Notes: generated by a model from the letters alone, not told the origin. A DNA stretch of 64,000 bases from Phreatobacter aquaticus (GCF_005160265.1 NZ_CP039865.1:4178828-4242827), one strand, 5' to 3'. Shown: positions 25,047 through 34,077, numbered from the stretch's first letter. Program-made: numbers and translations.

Positions 25047-25974
25047 CCTCGCGCTCTCCAGCCCCTTAACCCTGCCGATCACCCGCAAGGCGCGCGCCGG
25101 CGAGGTCGCCGAGCAACTCGCCGCCTGGGTGCTGGCCGGCCCCGCTTTCGCGCTGATCTGGATCATGCTGCTCGGGCCGACGGTCGCCGTGTTCCTGTTG
25201 TCCTTCACCGACTGGACCTTCGGCATGCCGGAGATCGGCTGGGCCGGTCTCGACAATTACCGAGAGATGATCGGCGACGAGGTGTTCTGGAAGACGCTGC
25301 GCAACACCCTGACCTATGTGGCCTTCGTCGTCCCGCTGTCGGTCTTTCTGGGCCTTGCAGCAGCCATCCTGATCGAAGCGGGTGAGGGCCTGCGCGGGTT
25401 CTACCGCGCGGCGTTCTTCCTTCCGGTTGTCTCGACACTGCTGGCCATGGCGCTCGTCTTCCAGTTCGCTTTCCACCCGACGGTCGGCGCCATCAACCAG
25501 ACGCTATCCCTGTTCGGCATCCCGACCACCGACTGGCTGAAAAATCCCGACACCGCGCTGTTTGCCCTCGGCGTCATCGGCATCTGGCAAGCCATCGGCC
25601 TGTCGATGGTGCTTTTCATCGCCGGACTGAAGGCGATCCCGAAGGATCTCTACGAGGCCGCCGCAGTGGATGGTGCCGATGGTGCCTTCGAGCGCTTCCG
25701 GCGGGTGACCTGGCCGATGCTCGGGCCAGCCATGCTGTTTGTCGTCACGATCACGGCCATCCGCGCTTTTCAGGTCTTCGATACGGTTCAGGTGCTGACG
25801 GATGGCGGTCCGAACAAGGCCACCAATGTCCTCCTGTTCCAGATGTATCAGGAAGGCTTCTCGTTCCTGCGCTCCGCCTATGCTGCGGCCCTGACTGTCG
25901 TCTTCCTCGGCTTTGTCCTGCTGGTCACCGTCATCCAGGTGCGGCTGCAGGACAAGAACACCCATTACGGTTGA
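25039..25974 (+). CDS. ABC transporter permease, UgpA/MalF-like (CUT1)
   Basis: A 311-residue permease with about six transmembrane segments. The EAA-type loop is AIPKDLYEAAAVDGADGAFERFRRVTWPMLGPAM (about 205-237), followed by VFDTVQVLTDGGPNKATNVLLFQMYQEGFSF, a signature of UgpA-like permeases. The ATG at 25039 overlaps the end of the ATPase gene, so the two are translationally coupled. It pairs with the next gene as the importer channel. Confidence 0.9.
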   Translation: MSDLALSSPLTLPITRKARAGEVAEQLAAWVLAGPAFALIWIMLLGPTVAVFLLSFTDWTFGMPEIGWAGLDNYREMIGDEVFWKTLRNTLTYVAFVVPLSVFLGLAAAILIEAGEGLRGFYRAAFFLPVVSTLLAMALVFQFAFHPTVGAINQTLSLFGIPTTDWLKNPDTALFALGVIGIWQAIGLSMVLFIAGLKAIPKDLYEAAAVDGADGAFERFRRVTWPMLGPAMLFVVTITAIRAFQVFDTVQVLTDGGPNKATNVLLFQMYQEGFSFLRSAYAAALTVVFLGFVLLVTVIQVRLQDKNTHYG

Positions 25975-25982
25975 GGCAGGCC

Positions 25983-26828
25983 ATGCGCACCCGCTCCATC
26001 GCCTCAACCGGCCTCGGCTTCCAGCTGTTTCGCCATGCCATGCTCGGTCTTGGTGCGGTCCTGATGCTGGCACCCTTCGTGATCATGGTGTCGGTGAGCC
26101 TGAAGCCGTCAGGGGAGATCTTCTCGCCTGAATTCACATTGCTGCCGAAACAATGGCACGCCTGGCAGAACTATTCCGACGCCTTCACCAAGCAGCCGCT
26201 GGCTCGCTACATCCTCAACGGCTTCATCGTCACCGGCGCCATCTTCCTCTGCCAGTTGCTGACCGCCCTGCCCTGCGCCTATGCGCTGGCCAAGCTACGC
26301 TGGCGCGGTCGTGAGACCATGTTCCTGCTGGTCCTGCTCGGCCTGCTGATCCCGCCGCAGGTGACGGCCATCCCGCTCTACATCCTGCTGTGGCAGGTCG
26401 GGCTCCTCGACACCTATGCGGCGATCATCCTGCCCTCGACCATCTCGGTCTTCGGCATCTTCCTGATGCGGCAATTCTTCCTGACGGTGCCGGACGACCT
26501 TGTCAACGCCGCCCGCCTCGATGGCCTTGGCGAATTCGCCATCGTCTGGCGCATCATGATGCCAACCGCGATGCCGGCCGTGATCGCGTTCGGCGTGCTC
26601 TCCCTGGTGTGGAACTGGAACGAGTTCTTCTGGCCGCTCATCGTCGTCCAGTCCGAACACCTCGCCACACCGCCTCTAGGTGTCGTCTATTTCGCCAATG
26701 CCGAGGCCGGCACCAATTACGGCCCGCTCATGGCGGCAGCGACCGCCATCACCGCTCCCCTCGTCATCGCCTTCCTCGCTGCCCAGCGCTGGTTCATCGA
26801 CGGCGTCACCATGACGGCCGTCAAGTGA
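25983..26828 (+). CDS. ABC transporter permease, UgpE/MalG-like (CUT1)
   Basis: A 281-residue permease with PFVIMVSVSLKPSGEIFSPEFTLLPKQWHAWQNYSDAF near the N-terminus, typical of MalG/UgpE. LIPPQVTAIPLYILLWQVGLLDTYAAIILPSTISVFGIFLMRQFF and the EAA loop TVPDDLVNAARLDGLGEFAIVWRIMMPTAMPA follow. The ATG at 25983 is chosen, with GAGG 6 bases upstream; an in-frame TTG 12 bases earlier is less likely. It forms the channel with the UgpA-like protein. The matching binding protein is not next to it but at 29376-30659, beyond an inserted PhnDEC unit. Confidence 0.88.
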   Translation: MRTRSIASTGLGFQLFRHAMLGLGAVLMLAPFVIMVSVSLKPSGEIFSPEFTLLPKQWHAWQNYSDAFTKQPLARYILNGFIVTGAIFLCQLLTALPCAYALAKLRWRGRETMFLLVLLGLLIPPQVTAIPLYILLWQVGLLDTYAAIILPSTISVFGIFLMRQFFLTVPDDLVNAARLDGLGEFAIVWRIMMPTAMPAVIAFGVLSLVWNWNEFFWPLIVVQSEHLATPPLGVVYFANAEAGTNYGPLMAAATAITAPLVIAFLAAQRWFIDGVTMTAVK

Positions 26829-26851
26829 TCACGTCCCAACGGAGACCGACT

Positions 26852-27715
26852 ATGACCCGTATCGACCGCCGCATCCTTCTCGCCGCTGCCGGCACCGCCC
26901 TCTGCGCGCCGGCTCTCGCCCAGACCCGCCCGACGCTGAAGATCGGCCTCGGCCCCCAGCAGCCGACGCAGGCCGACACGCGCCGCGTCTGGGAGCCGGT
27001 CTACAAGGCCGTTGCCGACAAGGTCGGTGCCAATCTCGAACTGCAGGTGGCGAATGACTGGGCCGGCATCGCCACGGCGCTGGCCAACGAGCAGATCGAC
27101 GTCGCCCAGATGGGCCCCTGGGGCTACATTCTCGCCAAGGTGCGGGGCGAGGCCCGCATCATCAACACGATGCTGGTCAATGGCATCCCGACCTACAAGG
27201 CCATCATTGTCGCCCGCCCGGGCCTGACGGTTGCCAACTTCCCCGAGGATGCGCGCGGCAAGTCGATGCAGATGCTCGATGTCGGCTCGACCTCGGGCTG
27301 GCTGGTGCCGACCCATTTCCTGCGGTCCAAGGGCCTCGAGCCGAAGACCTATTTCGGTCGCTATGCCGAAGGCGCCTCTGCCGCCGCCGCGCAGATGGCG
27401 ACGATCAACGGTCAGGTCGACCTGGCGACCGGTTGGGACACCCACCGCAACACGATGATCCGCAACGGCACGATCCAGCCGACGTCGAACACGGTCGTGT
27501 GGGAATCCGACCCGCTGCCGAACGAATGCGTGGTGGTCTCCAAGAGCTTCTCCCAGGACCGTGCCGCAGCCCTTGGCGCAGCCCTTGCCGGCCTGTCGGA
27601 CGACGAGAAGAAGCTGCTTCCCTGGCCCTATACCGGTTTCGTTCCGGCCACCCACCAGCCCTATGAGGGCCTTGAGAAGATGGGCCGCGACCTCGGCGCC
27701 ATCCGTACGTCCTGA
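26852..27715 (+). CDS. phnD: Phosphonate/phosphite-type ABC transporter substrate-binding protein (PhnD family)
   Basis: A 287-residue exported binding protein. A Tat-like signal MTRIDRRILLAAAGTALCAPALAQ ends near residue 24. The mature chain has LKIGLGPQQPTQADTRRVWEPVYKAVADKVGANLEL, then ANEQIDVAQMGPWGYILA and MLDVGSTSGWLVPTHFLRSKG, the PhnD/PtxB-like order of motifs. The large open frame extends upstream over the permease gene, but ATG 26852 with GGAG 8 bases upstream precedes the signal peptide. It delivers an organophosphonate, phosphite or related oxyanion to PhnE and PhnC, encoded next. The exact ligand is not readable. Confidence 0.85.
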   Translation: MTRIDRRILLAAAGTALCAPALAQTRPTLKIGLGPQQPTQADTRRVWEPVYKAVADKVGANLELQVANDWAGIATALANEQIDVAQMGPWGYILAKVRGEARIINTMLVNGIPTYKAIIVARPGLTVANFPEDARGKSMQMLDVGSTSGWLVPTHFLRSKGLEPKTYFGRYAEGASAAAAQMATINGQVDLATGWDTHRNTMIRNGTIQPTSNTVVWESDPLPNECVVVSKSFSQDRAAALGAALAGLSDDEKKLLPWPYTGFVPATHQPYEGLEKMGRDLGAIRTS

Positions 27716-27720
27716 GCCGC

Positions 27721-28545
27721 ATGGACACGGCCGCTCCCATCCGACGCGCCGACGGGTCCTATCAGGAACCGCGGCTCAGTCCCCTGGCACCCGCGTTCCT
27801 GACGCGGGTGGCGGTGGCGGCGGCCGTGCTTGCCTTCATCGTCCTCTCGGTGCGAGTTGCCGAGGTCGATCCGGCCAAACTTGTCGCCGGCTTGCCGAGG
27901 CTCTGGGCCTGGGCGTCCACCGCCTGGCCCCCCTATACCGGCGACTTCGACGCCTTCCTGTATCGGGCGTTGGAGACGATCTCGATTGCAACGGTCGGAA
28001 CCACGGCGGCGACCCTGCTGGCCTTTCCGCTCTCCATCTTCATTGCCCGCAACGTCACGCCGTCGCCGCTCCTGTCGATCCCGGTGCGCGCTGTCGTCAA
28101 CGCGTTCCGCGGCATCGACACCGTGGTGTTCGCGATCCTTTTCGTTGCGGCGGTTGGTCTTGGCCCATTCGCCGGTGTGCTCGGCATGATTGTCCACTCG
28201 CTCGGCGTGATCGCCAAGCTGAATGCCGAAGCCATCGAAACGATCCCTCCGGCGCCGCTTGAAGCGGCGGCCCTGTCGGGTGCCAACCGCACCAAGATCG
28301 TGACCTACGCGATGCTGCCGTCGGTTCTGCCAAGCCTGGCGTCAGTCTCCCTCTATGTCTGGGAGGCCAATGTCCGCACCTCGACAATCCTCGGCATCGT
28401 CGGCGCCGGCGGCATCGGCATTGAGATCAAGGCGGCCATCGACCTGCTCGATTTCCAGAAGCTGCTGACCCTGTCGGTCATCGTGCTCGTCATGGTCACC
28501 GCCATCGACCAGTTCTCGGCCTGGTTGCGCCGGAGGCTGGTCTGA
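27721..28545 (+). CDS. phnE: Phosphonate-type ABC transporter permease (PhnE family)
   Basis: A 274-residue permease, close to the usual PhnE length. It has FLYRALETISIATVGTTAATLLAFPLSIFIARNV (about 78-111), RAVVNAFRGIDTVVFAILFVAAVGLGPFAGVLGMIVHSLGVIAKLNAEAIETI, and near the end EANVRTSTILGIVGAGGIGIEIKAAIDLLDF, all PhnE signatures. About six membrane segments are present. It starts 5 bases after phnD, and its TGA overlaps the phnC ATG by one base. The order D-E-C differs from the common C-D-E. Confidence 0.9.
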   Translation: MDTAAPIRRADGSYQEPRLSPLAPAFLTRVAVAAAVLAFIVLSVRVAEVDPAKLVAGLPRLWAWASTAWPPYTGDFDAFLYRALETISIATVGTTAATLLAFPLSIFIARNVTPSPLLSIPVRAVVNAFRGIDTVVFAILFVAAVGLGPFAGVLGMIVHSLGVIAKLNAEAIETIPPAPLEAAALSGANRTKIVTYAMLPSVLPSLASVSLYVWEANVRTSTILGIVGAGGIGIEIKAAIDLLDFQKLLTLSVIVLVMVTAIDQFSAWLRRRLV

Positions 28546-29348
28546 TGACCGATGTGCTGTCCCTTCACGGCGTGACGAAGCGATACGGCGCAACAGCCGC
28601 GCTCGCCGATGTGTCCTTTGCCCTGAAGCCGGGCGAGGTCGTTGCCCTGGTCGGGCCGTCCGGCGCGGGCAAGTCGACGGTGTTCCGCTGCGTGACGCGG
28701 CTTGTCGCGCCCGACGCCGGAACCGTATCGGTTCTGGGCCAAGATCTCGCGAGCCTCAGCGGGGGTGAACTGCGCCGCGCCCGCCGCGATGTCGGCCTGA
28801 TCTTCCAGCAGTTCAACCTGATCAACCGCATGTCGGCGCTCGACAATGTCCTCGCCGGCCGGATGGGACATGTCGCCACCTGGCGGGTCGTCGCCCGCCA
28901 GTTTCCGAGAGACGATCGACAGCTGGCCCTGGCCTGTCTCGACCGGGTCGGCCTGCTCGACAAGGCTTACCAGCGCTCGGATTCGCTCTCCGGAGGCCAG
29001 CAGCAGCGCGTCGCGATCGCGCGCGTTCTCGCCCAACGATCGCGGATCCTGCTCGCTGACGAGCCTGTCTCCAGCCTCGACCCCCAATCGGCCGACAATG
29101 TCCTGACCGTCCTACGCCAGGTGGCGCAGGAGAGCGGCATTGCCGTGCTCTGTGCGCTCCACCAGGTCGATCTCGCCCGCCGCTTTGCCGATCGCGTCAT
29201 CGCCCTGAAGGCGGGCCGCATCGTGCTCGACGGCCCCGCCAGCGCGTTCAACGCCGCCGCCTTCACCGACATCTACGGGACAGCCGAGCAATCGGCGGGA
29301 CCCGTGCCCTCGACCTGCGACGCAGTCCCCCGCATCGCAGCCGCCTGA
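28545..29348 (+). CDS. phnC: Phosphonate-type ABC transporter ATP-binding protein (PhnC family)
   Basis: A 267-residue ATPase with Walker A GPSGAGKST (about 38-46), FQQFNLINRMSALDNVLAGRMGH (PhnC signature after the Q-loop), LSGGQQQRVAIARVLAQ, Walker B ILLADEPVSSLDPQSA and H-loop ALHQVDLARRFADRVIAL. These fit PhnC of phosphonate/phosphite importers. It energises the PhnD/PhnE system encoded directly upstream. The C-terminal tail (PVPSTCDAVPRIAAA) is not conserved in type. Confidence 0.9.
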   Translation: MTDVLSLHGVTKRYGATAALADVSFALKPGEVVALVGPSGAGKSTVFRCVTRLVAPDAGTVSVLGQDLASLSGGELRRARRDVGLIFQQFNLINRMSALDNVLAGRMGHVATWRVVARQFPRDDRQLALACLDRVGLLDKAYQRSDSLSGGQQQRVAIARVLAQRSRILLADEPVSSLDPQSADNVLTVLRQVAQESGIAVLCALHQVDLARRFADRVIALKAGRIVLDGPASAFNAAAFTDIYGTAEQSAGPVPSTCDAVPRIAAA

Positions 29349-29375
29349 CGCATGCCTCTGAACCCTGGAGCGACC

Positions 29376-30659
29376 ATGACCACGACCCGCCGGACATTCC
29401 TTGCCAGCGCCGCCGCTACGGTGGCCATTCCCGCCTATCTGCGCGCCCAAGGCGCGACAGTCGAGCTGAACGTGCAATATTCGATCCCGGTCCTCTTCAA
29501 GGACCTGATGGAGAAGCTGGCCGCCGATTTCCAGAAGGCCAATCCGACAATCGCGATCAAGCTTCGCGCCCCGGAAGTGGGCTATGAGGAAATCCTCCAG
29601 CGCAACCTGCGCGACGTCGTCACCAACTCGCTGCCGGATGTCGCCTTCCACGGCCTCAACCGCCAGCGCACCCTCGACGAGCGCCGGATCCCCGTCGACC
29701 TCAAGCCCTTCATGGATGCCGATCCGGAAACCGCCTCGCTCGGCTTCTCGCCGTCGCTTCTGTCGCTCGGCCAGACCGGCACCAAGCAGACCGGCATCGG
29801 CTTCGCGATGTCCACCCCGATCATGTACTACAATGCCGACCTCCTGAAGGCCGCAGGCGGCGATCCCGACAAGCTGCCGACCACGTGGGACGAGGTGATC
29901 CGTCTCGCCGCCGCCATTTCCGCCCCGGCGCAGAACCGCACCGGCCTGTTCTACGACTGGACCATCACCGGCAACTGGGCCTGGCAGGCCCTCGTGATGT
30001 CGCATGGTGGCACCATGCTGAACGCCGACGAGACCCGCGTCGCCTTCGCCGACGAGCCCGGTCAGAAAGCCATGCGCGTGCTGCGCAAGATGGTCGACGA
30101 CGGCAAGATGCCGGATATCCGGCCCGATACCGCCTTCCAGGACTTCTTCTCGGGCCGCCTCGGCATGTCCATGCAGTCGACAGCCCAGCTTGGCCGCTAC
30201 AACCGCGAAATCGGCGGACGCTTCAAGCTCGTCTGCGGACGTTTCCCATTGTCGGCGGCCAATCCGCGCCTGCCGGCCGGCGGCAATGTCGCCATGATGT
30301 TCGCCAAGGACCGCGTCAAGCAGGAAGCGGCCTGGAAGTTCATCAAATATGCGACCGGCCCGATCGGTGCGACCGCCATGGTCAATGCCACCGGCTACAT
30401 GCCCGGCACGACCATTCCGGCGGCCCGCGAAGAGCTGCTCGGCAAGTTCTACCGCGACAACCCCAACCACATGGTCGCCATCCGCCAGCAGGACGTGATC
30501 AACGGCTGGTACGCATTCCCCGGCCAGAATGCGCTGCGCATCACCGACGTGATCAACGATCACCTCCAGTCGGTGGTGAACAAGTCCAAGCCGGCCGATG
30601 AGGCGCTGACGGCCATGGCGGCGGCCGTCCAGCCGTTGCTGCCGCGCCGCGCCAGCTAA
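29376..30659 (+). CDS. ABC transporter substrate-binding protein, family 1 (UgpB-like)
   Basis: A 427-residue exported binding protein. The signal MTTTRRTFLASAAATVAIPAYLRAQ has a Tat-like RRTFL. The mature part, VELNVQYSIPVLFKDLMEKLAADFQKANPTIAIKL...PEVGYEEILQRNLRDVV, then KQTGIGFAMSTPIMYYNADLLKAAGGDPDKLPTTWDEVI, is typical of SBP_bac_1 and close in style to UgpB. ATG 29376 has GGAG 6 bases upstream and is preferred to the ATG at 29352. It is the natural partner of the CUT1 ATPase and permeases at 23859-26828, from which it is separated by phnDEC. A phosphate-containing ligand such as a glycerophosphodiester is plausible from context. Confidence 0.87.
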   Translation: MTTTRRTFLASAAATVAIPAYLRAQGATVELNVQYSIPVLFKDLMEKLAADFQKANPTIAIKLRAPEVGYEEILQRNLRDVVTNSLPDVAFHGLNRQRTLDERRIPVDLKPFMDADPETASLGFSPSLLSLGQTGTKQTGIGFAMSTPIMYYNADLLKAAGGDPDKLPTTWDEVIRLAAAISAPAQNRTGLFYDWTITGNWAWQALVMSHGGTMLNADETRVAFADEPGQKAMRVLRKMVDDGKMPDIRPDTAFQDFFSGRLGMSMQSTAQLGRYNREIGGRFKLVCGRFPLSAANPRLPAGGNVAMMFAKDRVKQEAAWKFIKYATGPIGATAMVNATGYMPGTTIPAAREELLGKFYRDNPNHMVAIRQQDVINGWYAFPGQNALRITDVINDHLQSVVNKSKPADEALTAMAAAVQPLLPRRAS

Positions 30660-30680
30660 GGCCTCCCCAAACCCCACTGG

Positions 30681-30710
30681 CCCGCCCCGTCATCCGACGG
30701 GGCGGGTTTC
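30681..30710 (+). terminator. Intercistronic hairpin, terminator-like
   Basis: CCCGCCCCGTC (30681-30691) and GACGGGGCGGG (30696-30706) form a perfect 11-bp stem with loop ATCC, followed by TTTC. It lies 22 bases after the binding-protein stop and 37 bases before the phosphoesterase. The short T run suggests partial termination or 3' stabilisation. Confidence 0.7.
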
Positions 30711-30742
30711 GCACCTGCCATCAACGCCACGAGTTTGCCCCG

Positions 30743-31612
30743 ATGTCCCGCTCTGCCCGGATCTGCCTTGTCACCGATATCCATCACGGCAAGCCGTCGT
30801 TCTCGAAAGCTGGACCGGCCGCTCTCGGCCTGATGGAGGAGTTTCGCCGCTTCGTCGACGACACCAGACCCGACCTGGTTCTTGATCTCGGCGACCGCAT
30901 TTCCGACGAAGCCCGCGATGCTGACCTCGTGCTGGAGCGCGAAGTGGCCGAGGCTTTTGCGCCCATCGCCATTCCCCGCTTTCACCTCGACGGCAATCAC
31001 GACCGTGATCATCTCGATGTCGCCGACAATGATGCGATCCTCGGGCGAAGCGCTGGGCACGAGATTGTCGATGTGGGCGACTGGCGTCTCGTTATCTGGC
31101 GCGCCGACGCCAAGTTGCACCGCCCTTCGGGTTTCTCGCTCCAGGAGGCCGATCTCGCCTGGCTCGCTGCAACGATCGCCGCAGCAGACCGGCCGCTCGC
31201 CATTGTCAGCCATGTACCGGTTTCCGGCCATTCGCAGACCGGCAACCACTGGTTCGAGAACAATGCCCGGTTTTCCACCTACCCGACGGCCGATCGCGTT
31301 CGTGCCGTCTTGCGCAAGGCGAAGGTTCCGGTGCTGTGGATCTCGGGTCACGTCCACTGGAACACGCTGACAATGGTCGACGGGATCGCCAATATCACGC
31401 TCCAGTCTCTCACCGAGACCTTCACCACGGCGGGGGAGCCGGCCGGCGCCTTCGCGCTGCTCGAGCTTTCGGACGAGGTGCTCTGGCGCGTCCATGGGCG
31501 CGATGCTTTCACCTGGGGCACCCGCGCCGAGACGCTGGCCAGGCGCTGGCTGGCGCCGCTGCCCGATTTCCGCGAGCTCTCCGGGAGCAAACTGCATCAG
31601 GCCGCGGAATAA
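30743..31612 (+). CDS. Calcineurin-type metallophosphoesterase
   Basis: A 289-residue protein with the five-block metallophosphoesterase order: VTDIHHG (Asp12, His14), LDLGDRIS, HLDGNHDRDH (GNHD), IVSHVPVSG and SGHVHWN (GHxH). These residues bind two metal ions for hydrolysis of phosphomono- or phosphodiesters. No signal peptide is seen, so it acts in the cytosol. It closes the phosphorus-related cluster. A family-1 (UgpB-like) importer next to a phosphoesterase suggests uptake followed by intracellular hydrolysis of a phosphodiester or phosphonate ester. The substrate is unknown. Confidence 0.87.
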   Translation: MSRSARICLVTDIHHGKPSFSKAGPAALGLMEEFRRFVDDTRPDLVLDLGDRISDEARDADLVLEREVAEAFAPIAIPRFHLDGNHDRDHLDVADNDAILGRSAGHEIVDVGDWRLVIWRADAKLHRPSGFSLQEADLAWLAATIAAADRPLAIVSHVPVSGHSQTGNHWFENNARFSTYPTADRVRAVLRKAKVPVLWISGHVHWNTLTMVDGIANITLQSLTETFTTAGEPAGAFALLELSDEVLWRVHGRDAFTWGTRAETLARRWLAPLPDFRELSGSKLHQAAE

Positions 31613-31855
31613 TCGCGAGGACTGTCAGACAAACCAGGACCGTTCGACCGGGCTGGCCGCTCCCGCGGCCGCCACACCGCTTGTCCTTCCCGATCTCACG
31701 CCGAACTCGCGCCCTGCCCCGCTGCCGGCATCACAATGGTCCCTGACCGTGCCGGCAGGGATGCAACATGCGCCGCAGACGGTGGATTCTGCCGAGGCAA
31801 TACGATACTCCCGCCGAATCTGCGTTGCCCGCCTTGCTAGCGTCGGGCTCCCGAC
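31613..31855. promoter_or_regulatory. Intergenic region with copies of the amine-cluster motif
   Basis: A 6-bp hairpin (31655-31670) without a T run follows the phosphoesterase. Further right, GCAGACGGTGGATTCTGC (31775-31792) and a GCAATAC (31797-31803) with TCTGCGTTGC (31819-31828) resemble motifs found upstream of the Lrp, HAD and oxidase genes of the next cluster. These probably form the control region of the acetyltransferase gene at 31856. Confidence 0.45.
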
Positions 31856-32740
31856 ATGCGAGAAGACAGGATCGTGGAAGCCAGTCCGATCAAGCAGCTG
31901 GACAGCTATCGGCTCGAGGTCAAGCCCATGACCGAGGCCGATATCCCGAAACTCCACGAACTGACGATCTCGGTCGGCTGGCCGCACCGGCCTGAGGATT
32001 GGGCGCTTGCCATCGACCTCGGTCGCGGCATCTTCGCCGCCGACGAGATCGGCCGTGTCGTCGGCTCCGCCATGTGGTTCAGGGCCGAGCCCAACCTCGC
32101 GGTCATCGGCATGATGATCATCACGCCGCGGCTGCAGGAGCATGGCGCAGGCCGCTGGATGATGGACCATCTTGTCGCCGATATCGGCCAGCGCGACATG
32201 GTGCTCAATTCCACCAAGGCGGCTTTCCGGCTCTATCGCGCTGTCGGCTTCCAGCCGGGCCTGACCGTCTGGCAGCATCAGGGCATCGTCGTGGATAGCC
32301 CCGTCGTGCCGCCCGGCGCGCGCACCATGCGCCCCGGCGACGAGGCCGCCATCCGCAGTCTCGACATCGCGGCCTTTTCCGCCGAGCGGAGGGCGCTGTT
32401 CGACCGCCTCATGACGATGTCGGAGGGGACCGTGATCGAACGGAACGGCGAGATCACAGGCTATGGGCTGTGTCGCCGGTTCGGTCGGGGTCATGTCATC
32501 GGCCCGGTGGTGGCCTCAAGCCAGGACGATGCGGTCGCCCTCATCGCGCCCCATGTCGCCGCCCACGCCGGAACCTTCGTGCGCCTGGATACCCGCGAAA
32601 CAGAAGGTCCGCTGCGCGACTATCTGGTGGCATCTGGCATCGGCTATTTCGACACCGTCACGTCGATGTGGAAGGGCAACGAGCGCATCCGCTCTGGCCC
32701 CGCTCACACCTTCGCGCTGGCGAGCCATTCCTTCGGCTGA
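31856..32740 (+). CDS. GNAT-family N-acetyltransferase, paralogue 1
   Basis: A 294-residue protein with a GNAT domain in the first 150 residues (VKPMTEADIPKLHELTISVGWPHRPEDWALAIDLGRGIFAADEIGRVVGSAMWF, then MMIITPRLQEHGAGRWMMDHL as the acetyl-CoA loop, then AFRLYRAVGFQPG). The C-terminal half ends in PVVASSQDDAVALIAPHVAAHAGTFVRLDTRETEGPLRDYLVASGI. It shares WPHRxEDWAL and overall layout with the protein at 42361-43203. No signal peptide is present. Both copies flank an amine/amino-acid cluster, so acetylation of an amine or amino acid is plausible but unproven. The ribosome-binding site before the ATG is weak. Confidence 0.85.
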   Translation: MREDRIVEASPIKQLDSYRLEVKPMTEADIPKLHELTISVGWPHRPEDWALAIDLGRGIFAADEIGRVVGSAMWFRAEPNLAVIGMMIITPRLQEHGAGRWMMDHLVADIGQRDMVLNSTKAAFRLYRAVGFQPGLTVWQHQGIVVDSPVVPPGARTMRPGDEAAIRSLDIAAFSAERRALFDRLMTMSEGTVIERNGEITGYGLCRRFGRGHVIGPVVASSQDDAVALIAPHVAAHAGTFVRLDTRETEGPLRDYLVASGIGYFDTVTSMWKGNERIRSGPAHTFALASHSFG

Positions 32741-32757
32741 GGCGCGACAAGCTCCGA

Positions 32758-34077
32758 TCAGAAATCCGAGACCCGGCCCCATGCCGACCGGTCGAGGCGC
32801 TGCGGCCTGTAGGGGGACGGATCGACAATCGGCGGAGCGCCCGTGACGATATCGGCGATCAGATGCCCCGCCCCCGGCCCGATGCCGAAGCCATGGCCAC
32901 TGAACCCGGCAGCCAGAATGAAGCCGGGGATGTTGGTCTCGCCGATGGCCGGCACGCCGTCGGGCGTGGAATCGATATAGCCCGCCCATTGCGCCGTCAC
33001 GGGGACCTGAGCCAGCGACGGCAGTAGCCGGCGGGCGCGGGCCAGCGTCTCCGCAACCATCTTGGAATCGGGCTTGGGATCGAGAATGCGCATGCCCTCC
33101 ATGGGCGTCGGTTGATCAAGCGACCAGCGCGCGAGTGCCTCATGGCCGGACCGCCAACCTTCCAGGCCGCCCGGTGCCAGCACGCGGAAGCGTTTGGCGA
33201 ACATGGGCAGGAAATAGCGAGCGAAGCGGAGCTGCTGGGGGGTCGGATCGACGCGCGCATTGCCCGAGACCGCCAGCGTGTAGCCACCGTCCCCGCGCCG
33301 GGTGACGGAGACATTGGCGGTATGCAGGGCGTCGGGCCCCTCGCCGCCCGGAGCGACCGCCAGGATCGACGACCGGACGGAGGCCTGCGGAAAGCGGATG
33401 CCGAGTTGATGACAGAACGAGGAGGCCCAGGCCCCGCCAGCCAGGACCACTATCGACGTCTTGATCGTACCGGCTTCGGTGACCACACCAGCGACACGCC
33501 CGCCCGCAAGCTCCAGTCCGCGCGCCGCACAAAATTGGTGAACCGTGCCGCCGAACTTGGCGATGCCGCGCGCAATGATCGGGGCAGCCCGTTCGGGGTC
33601 GGCGATGCCGTCCGTCGGCGAGAAGACCCCGCCCTTCCACGGCTTGCCCGTCGCCCGACCCCGATCCGCCGCTTCCGCAGCCGAGAGCATGTGGGTCGTG
33701 ACGCCCTGCGTGGCGGCGAAATCGCGCCAGCGTGCCCAGCCGGCAATCTCGGCCTCATCGTTCGAGAGATAGAGAAGCCCGGTCCGCCGGAAGCCCGCAT
33801 CCTCGCCGATCTCACCAGCAAGGGAATCCCAGAGCGCCAGGCTCCGCGTTGCCATCGGCAATTCGCGTGCATCCCGGTTCTGCTGCCGGCACCAGCCCCA
33901 ATTGCGGCTCGATTGCTCGGCTCCGATGCGGCCCTTCTCGACAAGGGTGACCGACAGGCCGCGGCGGGCCAGATAATAGGCCGTCGAAACGCCGACAATG
34001 CCGCCGCCAATCACCACCGCATCGGCAGTAGCCGGCACGTCACGGGCGGTTTCGATCTGCATCAAGGGCGCTGGCAT
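32758..34077 (-). CDS. FAD-dependent oxidoreductase, DAO family (amine/D-amino acid oxidase-like), paralogue 1
   Basis: A 439-residue flavoprotein. The Rossmann dinucleotide site is DAVVIGGGIVGVSTAYYLARRGLSVTLVEKG (about 20-50), followed by IGAEQSSRNWGWCRQQNRD. The C-terminal FAD-contact region is STPDGVPAIGETNIPGFILAAGFSGHGFGIGPGAGHLIADIV. This is the glycine oxidase/D-amino acid dehydrogenase/amine oxidase group. ATG 34077 is chosen; a longer frame begins with TTG. It is divergent from the Lrp gene, with about 215 bases between, so it may be under Lrp control. The substrate is probably an amine or amino acid. Confidence 0.88.
   Translation of the reverse strand: MPAPLMQIETARDVPATADAVVIGGGIVGVSTAYYLARRGLSVTLVEKGRIGAEQSSRNWGWCRQQNRDARELPMATRSLALWDSLAGEIGEDAGFRRTGLLYLSNDEAEIAGWARWRDFAATQGVTTHMLSAAEAADRGRATGKPWKGGVFSPTDGIADPERAAPIIARGIAKFGGTVHQFCAARGLELAGGRVAGVVTEAGTIKTSIVVLAGGAWASSFCHQLGIRFPQASVRSSILAVAPGGEGPDALHTANVSVTRRGDGGYTLAVSGNARVDPTPQQLRFARYFLPMFAKRFRVLAPGGLEGWRSGHEALARWSLDQPTPMEGMRILDPKPDSKMVAETLARARRLLPSLAQVPVTAQWAGYIDSTPDGVPAIGETNIPGFILAAGFSGHGFGIGPGAGHLIADIVTGAPPIVDPSPYRPQRLDRSAWGRVSDF

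Noticed and set aside
29112-30677. Minus-strand open frame of 521 codons opposite the family-1 binding protein
   Set aside because: It has a Gly/His/Asp-rich shadow composition; the plus strand has a signal peptide and family motifs.
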